From Clostridia bacterium (GTDB taxonomy: Bacteria; Bacillota; Clostridia; Oscillospirales; Acutalibacteraceae): a stretch of DNA of 64,000 bases. The translations under genes and the position numbers were made by a program. The stretch lies in contig JAFYSP010000003.1 in NCBI GenBank assembly GCA_017559305.1, positions 86,524-150,523 on the forward strand. Direction: 5' to 3'. The notes under the pieces were generated by a model. It was not told the DNA's origin, did no database searches, and saw only the letters and a program-made list of their open reading frames with translations. The first letter of the stretch is position 1. Each line of letters opens with the position of its first letter. This document shows, piece by piece, positions 54,161 through 63,186 of the stretch.

Positions 54161-55102
54161 TTATATTTTGTTTTCATCCATAAATTTAAGTATATCGGCA
54201 ATCGGCTTGATACCTGTCGAAGCACCGACACACATAATGCAATGAGTACCAACTGCATTGGCAAAGGCAGCGGATTTGTAGTAGTCCCAATCTTGAGCGA
54301 GACCTGCAATAAATCCTGCGCAGAAAGAATCTCCCGCACCCGTAGTATCAACGGGCTTGAACTTTGAATAGGTAGGCATCATTCTGCGTTTGCTGTCACA
54401 AGGGCAAACAAGAGCGCCATCTTTACCGGCTTTTACTATAACATTTTTAGCGCCGAGTGTAAAGAGTTTATCTGCAACTTTATTTATATCTTTTTCACAA
54501 GTGATTTTCTGCGCTTCTTCAATGCTCGGCATAAAAAGATCAAGATAGGGGATAACCGCTTCAACTTTAGGCAACCAAATATCCTCAAAATCCCAGGCGG
54601 TATCCATAATCGTGTACTTGCCTTTGGATTTGGCATATTTCATAAGTTCGGCAATCGGCTCTCCGTCGAGGGATTGCATAAGCATTGCCCCTGCGTAGAA
54701 TATAATGTCGCACTCGTCGATGAGCGCCTTGTCAACGTCTTCTGATTTGAAAGCAGATGAAGAACCCGGTTGATATAAAAAACTGCGTTCTCCACTTTCA
54801 TAAACACACACGATTGAAACAGTGGTTGAAACGTTTTGGTCGGTAACAAGACCGCGCGTGTCAACTCCGTTTTCATTCAGTGTTTCCCTAACAAAATTAC
54901 CGAAACTGTCTTTACCTGTTTTTCCCGAGAATACTACAGGGACACCGAGCTTCGCAAGGTCAATAGCGGCATTTGAAGCGCATCCGCCTACGTGAGTAGT
55001 TATTGAATCAACGCTTCTGAGTGTTCCTGCCGTAGGTACGGTAGATGCGTGCTTTACGATAACGTCGGTAGTAAGACTGCCGATACAAAGTACTTTTTTC
55101 AT
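54161..55102 (-). CDS. PfkB-family carbohydrate kinase
   Basis: A 313-residue ribokinase-fold kinase. The first PfkB signature is in THVGGCASNAAIDLAKLGVP and the second in FKPVDTTGAGDSFCAGFIAG, which carries the catalytic Asp of the TGAGD loop. The substrate could be ribose, a ketohexose, a nucleoside or fructose-1-phosphate. The neighbouring class II aldolase favours a ketose or ketose phosphate. It lies in an operon with three upstream cyclophilin genes (13-nt gap) and the downstream aldolase. Confidence 0.88.
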   Translation of the reverse strand: MKKVLCIGSLTTDVIVKHASTVPTAGTLRSVDSITTHVGGCASNAAIDLAKLGVPVVFSGKTGKDSFGNFVRETLNENGVDTRGLVTDQNVSTTVSIVCVYESGERSFLYQPGSSSAFKSEDVDKALIDECDIIFYAGAMLMQSLDGEPIAELMKYAKSKGKYTIMDTAWDFEDIWLPKVEAVIPYLDLFMPSIEEAQKITCEKDINKVADKLFTLGAKNVIVKAGKDGALVCPCDSKRRMMPTYSKFKPVDTTGAGDSFCAGFIAGLAQDWDYYKSAAFANAVGTHCIMCVGASTGIKPIADILKFMDENKI

Positions 55103-55115
55103 ATTTATCCCTCTG

Positions 55116-56132
55116 TTATTTGGTGTAAGGTAGAAATTCGATACTGTTTATGATTATGTCAATTTCGGGTTTTGACGTTTCACCGTTTACAGCGGTTTTA
55201 GCAATAACGTCTACAACGCCCAAGCCCTTGAATACCTGAGCAAAGACAGTGTTACCACCGCCGTTTCTCCAAGCGCCGTCAAGATGTATGTTACCGCCGT
55301 TTTCATCGTATAAAGGCCAGACTTCTTCAGGAACAAGGTATGAAACGGGTGAGAAACCGACAGAATATTCTTTTAAGTAATCCTTGAAGGTGGGATGAAT
55401 TTCAAGATAATCCTTGTTCATACTTGAATACACTTCAATATTGTATTCATAAGCATAAACGTAGGTTTTGAAAATTTGAACAATGTCGTAAATCGCCTTT
55501 GTGTCATCGGTTAAAGCGGGTTTGTTCTGATTGATGATGAACTGACTTCCGTTAGCGTTTATTCCACGGTTAGCCATAGATATAGCACCGCGAAGATTGA
55601 GAAGTTTCTGGTCGAATTCATCTTCAAAATCGGCACCCCAGATACTTGCTCCGCCTGTACCGTCGTTTTTCGGGTCACCGCTTTGAATATAAGCATCTTC
55701 CATTATTCTGAAAAACTTAAGACCGTTGTAGTAACCGTTTTTGGCGTGAGTTTTGAAATTCTCAACCGCTTTTGGCGCGCCTTCAGGGAAGAAGCGGATA
55801 TAAATGTCACCCATATTAGTGTGCATTATAGCAATTTCTTCACCCTCACTTGGTTCTTCAAGTTGAAAACCGTAATCTTCATCGGGATAAGCGGTTGTCA
55901 CTTCGTTGGTGAAATATAAATAATTGCTGAGCAATTGTGAATATCCCTTGAATTTTTCATAAACCTCATCGGTGTTCAATTGCTTTTCATCATAAAATCT
56001 TTCGGCAACTTCAGTAAGATCGAGCGTGAATCCGTTGACTTCAAATTCGAATCTCTTACTTTCACTTTTGCAGCCGGCAAGTGAAGAAATGATAAGTATT
56101 GATATCAATAAAACAGAAATAATTTTTTTCAT
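55116..56132 (-). CDS. Cyclophilin-type PPIase lipoprotein, degenerate copy
   Basis: A 338-residue lipoprotein (lipobox SLAGC, Cys20). About 85 mature residues precede a cyclophilin domain beginning [20 protein letters not shown]. The active-site stretch reads FFRIMEDAYIQSGDP where cyclophilins have [15 protein letters not shown], and NTVFAQVF replaces HTVFGQVF, so several substrate-pocket residues are changed though the Arg and Gln remain. A ~75-residue insert (TKAIYDIVQIFKTYVYAYEY) sits between core segments. It may be a surface folding factor with reduced activity. Third of three tandem cyclophilin genes. Confidence 0.88.
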   Translation of the reverse strand: MKKIISVLLISILIISSLAGCKSESKRFEFEVNGFTLDLTEVAERFYDEKQLNTDEVYEKFKGYSQLLSNYLYFTNEVTTAYPDEDYGFQLEEPSEGEEIAIMHTNMGDIYIRFFPEGAPKAVENFKTHAKNGYYNGLKFFRIMEDAYIQSGDPKNDGTGGASIWGADFEDEFDQKLLNLRGAISMANRGINANGSQFIINQNKPALTDDTKAIYDIVQIFKTYVYAYEYNIEVYSSMNKDYLEIHPTFKDYLKEYSVGFSPVSYLVPEEVWPLYDENGGNIHLDGAWRNGGGNTVFAQVFKGLGVVDVIAKTAVNGETSKPEIDIIINSIEFLPYTK

Positions 56133-56143
56133 GTTTTTCTCCG

Positions 56144-57265
56144 TTATTTAGTGTAATTTACAATTTCAATGCTGTTGATTATAACACTTTCTGTTGGCTT
56201 GTTGCTGCTTGAATCTGTAGCAACGTTTGCGATGCTTTCAACAGTATCCATACCCTTGAACACCTGACCGAAAACGGTATGACCGCCACTTGCTCTCCAA
56301 GCGCCGTCGAGATGAGCGTTTCCGCCAACCTCTTTATAAAGGTCAAGAGCACCTTCAGGCATAAGATAGGTCAAAGGGGATAAAGACTGTGCGTATCCAC
56401 TTGCAAGGAAACTGTCAAGTGTTGGGAACATTGCATAGAATTCCTGTACTTTTCCTTCGTCGCTGTAACTTTTTACGTAATATTCATAGGAATAAACGTT
56501 ATACATATATATTTCCAGTATGCTGTAACCGTTAGACTTTGCTTCGGTTTTGGACTGGTTAATAAAGAACTGACTTCCGTTGGTGTTTGCGCCTGAATTT
56601 GCCATAGCAAGTGAACCGTAAATGTTCATAAGTTTTTGGTCAAACTCATCTTCAAACGGATTTTTCCAAATGCTGTCACCACCCGTGCCGTCACCTTTTG
56701 GGTCACCGCCTTGAATCATAAAATCTTTAATAACTCTGTGGAATGTAAGACCGTTGTAATATCCGTTTTTAGAGTGGGTTTTGAAATTTTCAACCGCTTT
56801 GGGAGCAGCTTCGGGGAAGAAACGAATGTAAATATCGCCCTTGTTTGTGTGCATAATAGCGACTTCTTCATTTTCTTTCGGCTCATTCATCTGAAAACCG
56901 TATTCCTCGTCGGGATAAGCGGTTTTAACGTCATTTGAAAGATGCTTTACAATGCCCTTAGCATATTCTTCAAATCTTGAGTGGATCTTGTCGTTAGAAA
57001 CATAACTGTCACCGTAAAGCGTTTTAGCAATTGCGGTGAAATCAAGAGTGATTATTGAATTTTCGAGGTCAAAATCTGTAATAAAAACTTCTTTGTCGAT
57101 GTTTGTGATATTTTTAAGACTTTCGGCAAAAGCAGTTTTGTCAAGATTTACGTTATAATCATCGAGATCAATCTCGAATTTATAGTTGTACTCATTAGAA
57201 CATCCTGTGAGTAACAGGGATAAAATGAGCATCAAAGAAAGCGCAAGACAAATTATCTTTTTCAT
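56144..57265 (-). CDS. Cyclophilin-type PPIase lipoprotein
   Basis: A 373-residue lipoprotein (lipobox LLTGC). An N-terminal ~115-residue region is followed by a cyclophilin domain with an intact active site ([51 protein letters not shown]) and an insert around residue 240-315 rich in Tyr ([13 protein letters not shown]). It should catalyse Xaa-Pro isomerisation of exported proteins outside the membrane. It lies between a cytoplasmic-type cyclophilin gene (1-nt gap) and the degenerate copy (11-nt gap). Confidence 0.92.
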   Translation of the reverse strand: MKKIICLALSLMLILSLLLTGCSNEYNYKFEIDLDDYNVNLDKTAFAESLKNITNIDKEVFITDFDLENSIITLDFTAIAKTLYGDSYVSNDKIHSRFEEYAKGIVKHLSNDVKTAYPDEEYGFQMNEPKENEEVAIMHTNKGDIYIRFFPEAAPKAVENFKTHSKNGYYNGLTFHRVIKDFMIQGGDPKGDGTGGDSIWKNPFEDEFDQKLMNIYGSLAMANSGANTNGSQFFINQSKTEAKSNGYSILEIYMYNVYSYEYYVKSYSDEGKVQEFYAMFPTLDSFLASGYAQSLSPLTYLMPEGALDLYKEVGGNAHLDGAWRASGGHTVFGQVFKGMDTVESIANVATDSSSNKPTESVIINSIEIVNYTK

Positions 57266-57266
57266 A

Positions 57267-57866
57267 TTATATTTCCTCTACTTCGCAAGAAATGATTGTG
57301 ACGGGAGTTTTGGGCTTGTCGCCGTATCCCACCTCTACCTTTGCAATTGCGTCAACGGTATCCATACCTTCAAATACCTGACCGAATACCGTGTGCTTAA
57401 AGTCGAGCCAAGCGGTGCCGCCGAGTTTTTCGTATGCCTCAACAGCGCAAGCAGGGAAGTATTTCTCGCCGAGTTCCTTCATTTGAGCGATAAGACGGGG
57501 ATCGCAGGAATTTGCCTGAACGATAAAGAACTGACTACCGTTAGTTCCGGGACCTGCATTAGCCATTGAAAGAGCGCCGCGGATGTTGTGCACTTCGGCT
57601 GAAAACTCGTCTTCAAAATTAATTCCCCAGATGCTTTCTCCGCCGCAGCCTGTTGCAGTAGGGTCACCGCACTGAATCATAAAATCGTTAATAACTCTGT
57701 GAAACTGAATTCCGTTATAGTATCCGTTCTTACAATGAGTTGTAAAATTTTCAACCGCTTTAGGAGCAAACTGAGGGAACATTCTTATTTTGATGTCACC
57801 CATACTTGTTTTAAGTGTAACGACTGTTTCGCCCTTTTGCGGCATATCAATTTGATTAAACGCCAT
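57267..57866 (-). CDS. Cyclophilin-type peptidyl-prolyl isomerase
   Basis: A 199-residue cyclophilin without signal peptide. The conserved block [15 protein letters not shown] (with Gly to Cys at one position), [20 protein letters not shown] and [13 protein letters not shown] are intact, so activity in the cytoplasm is expected. A ~30-residue insert ([20 protein letters not shown]) resembles the longer inserts of its two lipoprotein neighbours, supporting tandem duplication. ATG 57866 follows CGGAGGTTT. It is the first gene of a five-gene leftward operon. Confidence 0.93.
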   Translation of the reverse strand: MAFNQIDMPQKGETVVTLKTSMGDIKIRMFPQFAPKAVENFTTHCKNGYYNGIQFHRVINDFMIQCGDPTATGCGGESIWGINFEDEFSAEVHNIRGALSMANAGPGTNGSQFFIVQANSCDPRLIAQMKELGEKYFPACAVEAYEKLGGTAWLDFKHTVFGQVFEGMDTVDAIAKVEVGYGDKPKTPVTIISCEVEEI

Positions 57867-57976
57867 AATAAACCTCCGAATAGTAATTTACTGTTATATT
57901 TTCGCATATTTTCTGTTGATTTACAACTGTTTTTAATAAAATTAACAAAATATATATAAATTTATTATAATTTTTC

Positions 57977-58005
57977 TTGTCATACACAAAATATTGTGTT
58001 AAAAT
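57977..58005 (+). promoter_or_regulatory. nrdR promoter
   Basis: TTGTCA at 57977-57982 and TAAAAT at 58000-58005 with a 17-bp spacer; TGT precedes the -10. The nrdR start is 39 bp downstream. Confidence 0.7.
57984..57999. promoter_or_regulatory. NrdR-box-like palindrome in the nrdR promoter
   Basis: ACACAAAATATTGTGT, a 16-bp near-palindrome matching the known NrdR-box pattern (ACAC-AT-rich centre-GTGT), fills the spacer between the -35 and -10 boxes. It predicts repression of nrdR by its own product. A second box about 31 bp away, usual at nrd promoters, is not clear here. Confidence 0.6.
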
Positions 58006-58044
58006 GTTTTTGTAACATTACATAATTCATTTTGGAGGATGTTT

Positions 58045-58497
58045 ATGAAGTGCCCTTATTGCTGTTATGAAGAAAGCAAGGTTATTGATTCAAGACCTAC
58101 CGATGAAGGTGAGCGTATCCGCCGCCGCAGAGAATGTCTTAAATGTCAAAAAAGATTCACTACATACGAGGTTATCGAGAGTCTTCCTCTTATAGTTATT
58201 AAAAGAGATAAGACCCGCGAGATGTTTGACCGTGAAAAACTTATGAATGGTCTTTTGAGAGCATGTCAAAAGCGTCCCGTTTCTGTCGATACTCTTGAGA
58301 ATATGATAGATGAAATCGAAGCAACCTTGCAAAACTCTCTTGAAAGAGAGGTAACAAGTGAAAAGATTGGTTCACTCGTTATGGAAAAACTCAAAGATAT
58401 TGATGAAGTATCTTACGTTCGTTTTGCATCTGTTTATAGACAGTTTAAGGATATCAATACTTTCATGGCAGAACTTAATAAGCTTCTCGGAAAATAA
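58045..58497 (+). CDS. nrdR: Transcriptional repressor NrdR
   Basis: 150 residues, the standard length. NrdR senses ATP/dATP and represses ribonucleotide reductase genes. The zinc ribbon is [20 protein letters not shown] followed by [16 protein letters not shown]; the ATP-cone ([20 protein letters not shown]) follows. ATG 58045 gives the canonical MKCPYC start and has TTGGAGGA upstream; an ATG two codons earlier is too close. No nrd structural genes are in the window. Confidence 0.96.
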   Translation: MKCPYCCYEESKVIDSRPTDEGERIRRRRECLKCQKRFTTYEVIESLPLIVIKRDKTREMFDREKLMNGLLRACQKRPVSVDTLENMIDEIEATLQNSLEREVTSEKIGSLVMEKLKDIDEVSYVRFASVYRQFKDINTFMAELNKLLGK

Positions 58498-58506
58498 ACA
58501 AAAATT

Positions 58507-58549
58507 AAAATGCTATGCACAAGCGATTTTGCTGTGCATAGCATTTTTT
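58507..58549. terminator. Bidirectional terminator between nrdR and the O-antigen-ligase-like gene
   Basis: Arms AAAATGCTATGCACA and TGTGCATAGCATTTTT pair across an 11-nt loop, with an extended T tract. Confidence 0.85.
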
Positions 58550-59693
58550 ATTTTTTATTGCTTAATTTCAATGCGCTTCCAATTCCGCCTCCAACGAGGA
58601 TGACGGCCAATAATCCGTTTTGAATCCACATAAGAGTAAGATCAACCATTGAGTGAGCAAGTGCGCCTATAACAAGCGCAATTACAAAACTTGTAACTCC
58701 AAACAGATCGTTTGACTTTCTATGCGCAATACTTAACTTTTTGAAAAGAATAATAAAAGCAACTGATAAAGGTATAGTGCCTATAATACCGAAAGAAACA
58801 AGACACTCAAGCAAAAGATTGTGGGCGTGCCATAATCTGTTATTTGTCATTTCGGTTATGATATTAAGGTGCCAACAACTGAGGAATCCTCTACCAAAAA
58901 ACGGTGCTTCTTTGATGCACTCAATGACTTTTTCAATAATATCAAATCTGATTATTATTGTCGCATCTGCTTCTTCAAGTCTTGGGAAAAGTTGCGGCGA
59001 GTTAAAAAGTACCAAAATCGCAATGGCACATAGCATAAATATAATTCCTATTGTGATATGGTGCCTCATAACAAGCAACATAATTGAAAATCCGATAAAC
59101 AGTGCCACCCAGGTGGACATACTTCCGGTTAAATATAAAGTCACAAAGTTGATGATGGCTACTGTGAAACAGTAAATACGGGACGCGTTTCTCGACATTT
59201 CAAGATAAGCAGAAGCAAGTATTGAAACCATCATAAGCCCTGCGAGGTAGTTGGGGTTCATACAATAAGCGTTTGCCCTGAAAATCTTGGTTATTCCCGA
59301 ATAAATCAAGGTTTCGGTAAAGGCGGCAAAACTTAAAAGTACGCTCATTCTCGTCAGCATTATTAAAAGTTTAATATAAAACTCATTTGTGCATATGATT
59401 GAAGAAAAATTCATTATAAGCACTATGCCGAAAAAAGTGACGGAAATAACAATTCCCAACCAGTTATCAAAAACCAAGGCGGTATATATGGTAATTACGA
59501 CGAATATACCGAAAAATATGTTTTGCAGATTTTTAATCGTACTCAGAAATTTTCCTTTTTTGAAGATTATATAACCAAGCACAAAAGCGAATGTGAGTAT
59601 TGTAATGTAGTAGGGAAGAAAACATGAACATAATGCAAAAAGCAATATTTTTTCATCCCAGTTACAATTCTTGAAAGATAATTTTGAGTCCAA
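58548..59693 (-). CDS. O-antigen ligase/Wzy-like polytopic membrane protein
   Basis: A 381-residue protein with about ten membrane helices and one larger extracytoplasmic loop (FPRLEEADATIIIRFDIIEK, APFFGRGFLSCWHLN) in the C-terminal half; the LWHAHNLLLECLVSFGIIG segment with its His matches the conserved NxxLxxLxexGiiG pattern of the Wzy_C/O-antigen ligase family. Such proteins join or polymerise lipid-linked glycans at the cell surface. No other capsule genes are nearby. A TTG start at 59693 is used because GGAGGG is 6 nt upstream. It follows the pseudo-ATPase gene by 26 nt. Confidence 0.82.
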   Translation of the reverse strand: MDSKLSFKNCNWDEKILLFALCSCFLPYYITILTFAFVLGYIIFKKGKFLSTIKNLQNIFFGIFVVITIYTALVFDNWLGIVISVTFFGIVLIMNFSSIICTNEFYIKLLIMLTRMSVLLSFAAFTETLIYSGITKIFRANAYCMNPNYLAGLMMVSILASAYLEMSRNASRIYCFTVAIINFVTLYLTGSMSTWVALFIGFSIMLLVMRHHITIGIIFMLCAIAILVLFNSPQLFPRLEEADATIIIRFDIIEKVIECIKEAPFFGRGFLSCWHLNIITEMTNNRLWHAHNLLLECLVSFGIIGTIPLSVAFIILFKKLSIAHRKSNDLFGVTSFVIALVIGALAHSMVDLTLMWIQNGLLAVILVGGGIGSALKLSNKK

Positions 59694-59719
59694 GTCAACC
59701 CTCCGAAATCAAAAGACGT

Positions 59720-62398
59720 TTAAGGTCTGTTAATGTAAGGAATAGCGCTAACGATACCAACGAATAAGGTCTGGAATATCAATGCAAGTAAAACTGTTGT
59801 TGCAATAAGTCCTTTTGAATACAGCAATAAAACAAATGCCAGTAATGTAACGATTATTCCGATTATATGGAAAACCTGCATCATGGTTTTAACACTGATA
59901 ACTCTGATTGCTGAAGAAAGTACTGCCAAAAAGCCAATTGAATTGTCCTTATAAGCGGCAAAACCGTTTGTAGATTCTTCGGGTTTAGTCTTGCTTCTTA
60001 ATTTGTTAAGTCCGTTTCTGCCAAGCATTTCAACACACTCATCATAAAGGTCAAACTTATCGCAAATGAGTTTTTTGGTTATGTTGGGGTCGGTAGAATT
60101 AACAATTACCGTTGTGTCGGTGTTGCAAAGTCTGCAAAGTTCATATTTAACGTTTGGGTCTGCAACGTATTGAACGACGAATAATAAACATGGAATTCCG
60201 CCGATTGCAAGATAAACAGGCGAATATCCCGCTGAAAGAATTGCTCTTTCGGAATCAAGAGAAGGTGTTTTTACATTGTGGTTTTCAAGTAAAGTGCGGT
60301 TTCCTATCAAAACGATTTGATTGTCGACCCAACCTGAAATACCAAGTTTGTTTTCATATTTTACGTCTTCAACCTTTGGTAAGTCACCCGCTCCATCACG
60401 CAAAATATCCTTGAATATGTTAGCGAGCGGACTTTCTGCTTTTATTGTGAGCGCGGCGGCTTTTGCAATAGATGTATCTATAGGGTTGGCAGAAAGAGGG
60501 TTCATTTTGTGAAGAATAATAGAACCGGCAGGGAAAAGGTCTGCGGCCTTGACAGCAACGCAGTTGCAATTGGAAAGAGCAGAGGCAGCATTCCATCCGC
60601 CGATAGCACTATCGTAATATTTAAGGCAGTCTGTCATAACCTTGGTGGGTAACGAGTAGGGCAAATACATCGTAGGAGCCAACACAAGACAAAATGCAAT
60701 AACGAATACCGTCATCAAGGTTGTGATTTCTGTTGAAACTATAAAGAATGCGAAAACAGTAACCGCAATGGCAAGCAATAAAGCAACAGCTAAACAAGCA
60801 CCTGATTTTTTGTCACAGGGAGACTTTCTTTCCCAGTTTTTAAGAAAACCTTTAACGTTAATGGTTTTCTTGCTGTAGCAAAGATATGCTTCTTCATCTT
60901 CTTGGAATATATTTCCGCTGATTTCCTTTGATTCTTGGCTGTCATCAATCATATTAACGGCATATTTCGGCTCGTTGGTAGCAATGACACATAAACTCTT
61001 TAGTTTGGCTGAGCAAACGGCTCTTTTTGCAATAAGGCTCGCACAGTAAGTAAGACCTGCGAGTGCACCAAGACCGGCTCCCTTGCCGTTAAACATTGAA
61101 ATTGAAATTATAGATTGAGTGAGAACAATAATTCCTGTTGCGTTAGCACAAATGTCAGTGTCTACGTTGCCTTTGAACAAAGCGGCAAAAGAGGATACGT
61201 TAACTAAAATTGTTATAACCGTTAAAATCAGGTTTGCAATATTTGGTAAAGTACCGAGATCGAATCCTTTGATTCCCAAAAAACTGCTGTTTATTACAAC
61301 CATAAGTATTGTAAGGATAATAGTGATTATCATTCTTGTGGTCAAACCGCGTCTTTTTCTGAGAAGTTCATCCTTTAATCTTGCGGCATCGTCGAGGCTT
61401 TCGTAATCATCTGTTGCATCGTCAAATACGTCTTTCAATGACTCGACATATTCTTCTTCCTCTGCGCCTTCTTCATTTTGTGAATCGGCACCGTCAAAGA
61501 ATTCTTCAATGGCTTTGCGGTTTATTGTGTAATCTTTTTTGTAAAGGGAATGCTTAGGAGTGTGTATTATCTGCTCGGGCAGATCTATAAATCTGGTTTT
61601 TTCGATTTCTTCTTCTGTTTCTTTTTTGGTTTCCTTTTTGGTTTCTTCTTGCGGTGTGTCAATGATTTCTTCTTTATTATCTTCGGTGACGATTTTCATA
61701 TCATCCAAAGAATCATCTTCGGTCGAATTGTCAACCTCTTTTTCTTTTGCTACAATCTTTTCTTCGACCTCGGCAATAAGTTCTTCGATATCTTGCTTTT
61801 CTTCTACAACCTTTATTTCTATAGGCTCTTTTGCTTTAGGAGTGGTTGCTCCGAACATTCTGTCGAAGAAATCATCCAAGGAATCATCGGCAGGAATTTT
61901 TTTGACTTCATCAGGTTCAGAGTAAGCCTTGTCGCTTTCATTGAAAGTTGAAACCTTGTGAGGCTTTGTTTCTTCCTCTAAACTGCGGAAAAAATCAGCG
62001 AACTCGTCTTTTTCGGCGTCATAAGGCTTTTTATCCGCCTTTACGGTTTCTTCTTCCGTTGCATCGTCTGTATTATCATTGGTATCAATTGTAGTGTCGG
62101 TTGGTTGCTCAACAGACGTTGCTTTTTGTGAATTGCCTTTATCGAGGAAACTCAACATTTTTTCATAAAGACTTTTTGATGAGCCACCCTCAAAAACTTC
62201 AGCAGAAGTTATAACCAATTCGTCCTCGTTTTCGACAGCATCATCAGAGTTTATTTCGCCCAAAAGTTGTTCGGGAGTCAGAGCCTCGGGGTTTCTTGCC
62301 TGACGTGCCTGCTCGACCCACTCGGAGTAACGACTGTCGTCAATATTGGTAGAAATAATATATCCTTCTTCATTGTTCTTTTTGCTAAAAAGACCCAT
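59720..62398 (-). CDS. Degenerate P-type-ATPase-like membrane protein with long acidic N-terminus
   Basis: 892 residues. Residues 1-340 are cytoplasmic, very acidic and low-complexity (EETKKETKKETEEEIEKTRF near 251), with two similar DSLDD motifs. Hydrophobic helices lie at about 355-373, 385-408, 418-458, 535-580 and 842-888. The second half follows a heavy-metal P-type ATPase plan, but each catalytic signature is altered. DKTGT is DLFPAGS (620-626), TGDN is STDP (768-771) and GDGxNDxP is missing. GISGWVDNQIVLIGNRTLL, resembling the nucleotide-domain GxGVxGxVxGxxVLVGN block, remains. It is probably a non-pumping regulatory or scaffold homologue. It overlaps rlmB by 1 nt. Confidence 0.75.
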   Translation of the reverse strand: MGLFSKKNNEEGYIISTNIDDSRYSEWVEQARQARNPEALTPEQLLGEINSDDAVENEDELVITSAEVFEGGSSKSLYEKMLSFLDKGNSQKATSVEQPTDTTIDTNDNTDDATEEETVKADKKPYDAEKDEFADFFRSLEEETKPHKVSTFNESDKAYSEPDEVKKIPADDSLDDFFDRMFGATTPKAKEPIEIKVVEEKQDIEELIAEVEEKIVAKEKEVDNSTEDDSLDDMKIVTEDNKEEIIDTPQEETKKETKKETEEEIEKTRFIDLPEQIIHTPKHSLYKKDYTINRKAIEEFFDGADSQNEEGAEEEEYVESLKDVFDDATDDYESLDDAARLKDELLRKRRGLTTRMIITIILTILMVVINSSFLGIKGFDLGTLPNIANLILTVITILVNVSSFAALFKGNVDTDICANATGIIVLTQSIISISMFNGKGAGLGALAGLTYCASLIAKRAVCSAKLKSLCVIATNEPKYAVNMIDDSQESKEISGNIFQEDEEAYLCYSKKTINVKGFLKNWERKSPCDKKSGACLAVALLLAIAVTVFAFFIVSTEITTLMTVFVIAFCLVLAPTMYLPYSLPTKVMTDCLKYYDSAIGGWNAASALSNCNCVAVKAADLFPAGSIILHKMNPLSANPIDTSIAKAAALTIKAESPLANIFKDILRDGAGDLPKVEDVKYENKLGISGWVDNQIVLIGNRTLLENHNVKTPSLDSERAILSAGYSPVYLAIGGIPCLLFVVQYVADPNVKYELCRLCNTDTTVIVNSTDPNITKKLICDKFDLYDECVEMLGRNGLNKLRSKTKPEESTNGFAAYKDNSIGFLAVLSSAIRVISVKTMMQVFHIIGIIVTLLAFVLLLYSKGLIATTVLLALIFQTLFVGIVSAIPYINRP

Positions 62399-63186
62399 TA
62401 TTTATTACCTCCAGTATAGGCCGCCTTCATACCTTGGCGCTGCCTTGTTATTTCATACATTAAAACTCCCGCCGCAACAGAAGCGTTGAGAGAATTGATT
62501 TTACCCATCATGGGAAGTGATAAAACGCCGTCACACTTTTCTTTTACAAGACGACCGACTCCTTCTCCTTCGGAGCCGATTACAAGACCGATAGCGCCTG
62601 TAAGATTACCCTCGCACCAATTCGTTCCGTCCATATCTGCGGCATATATCCAGACACCCTTGTCTTTAAGTTTTTCAATGGTAGAAACAAGATTTACAAC
62701 ACGGGCAACCTTTACGTATTCCAAAGCGCCGCTTGCAGATTTTGCAACAGTAGCGGTAAGAGATGCGCTTCTTCGTTCAGGGATAATAACTCCGTGAGCG
62801 CCACAGCATTCACAGGTTCGAATGATTGCGCCGAGGTTGTGAGGGTCTTCAATTCCGTCACCGATAAGAATAAATGGCGGTTCTCCCTTTTCTTCAGCAA
62901 GAGCGAGTATCTCCTCAACGGTCGAGTATCCGTATTCGCTGACAGTAGCCGCTACACCCTGATGGTTACCTCCGCCACACATAAAATCAAGTTTAGTTTG
63001 GGGCACTTCCTTGATAACTATCTTTTTTTCTCTGCATTTTGCAATGATGGCCTTTGTTGATCCGCTGATGTTAGAGGGGACAACAAATACCTTGTCAATT
63101 GTTCTTCCCGAGCGCACCGCTTCCATAACGGGATTGCGACCGAATATTATATCTTCACGCATTTTTGGAGCGTTTTTTTCTTCCAT
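62398..63186 (-). CDS. rlmB: 23S rRNA (guanosine-2'-O)-methyltransferase RlmB (TrmH family)
   Basis: A 262-residue SPOUT methyltransferase. After an N-terminal substrate-binding domain (DIIFGRNPVMEAVRSGRTID), the knotted catalytic domain shows the three TrmH motifs: IGDGIEDPHNLGAIIRTCE, LVIGSEGEGVGRLV and SLNASVAAGVLMYEITRQR. It methylates a guanosine ribose of 23S rRNA (G2251 in E. coli). The start at 63186 follows GAGGAG. The downstream gene overlaps its stop by one base. Confidence 0.93.
   Translation of the reverse strand: MEEKNAPKMREDIIFGRNPVMEAVRSGRTIDKVFVVPSNISGSTKAIIAKCREKKIVIKEVPQTKLDFMCGGGNHQGVAATVSEYGYSTVEEILALAEEKGEPPFILIGDGIEDPHNLGAIIRTCECCGAHGVIIPERRSASLTATVAKSASGALEYVKVARVVNLVSTIEKLKDKGVWIYAADMDGTNWCEGNLTGAIGLVIGSEGEGVGRLVKEKCDGVLSLPMMGKINSLNASVAAGVLMYEITRQRQGMKAAYTGGNK

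Noticed and set aside
61600-61660. Repetitive tttcttctgtttcttttttgg-like DNA suggesting a short tandem repeat
   Set aside because: It is coding sequence for the Glu/Lys/Thr-rich EETKKETKKETEEE stretch of the pseudo-ATPase N-terminus, not an independent repeat element.
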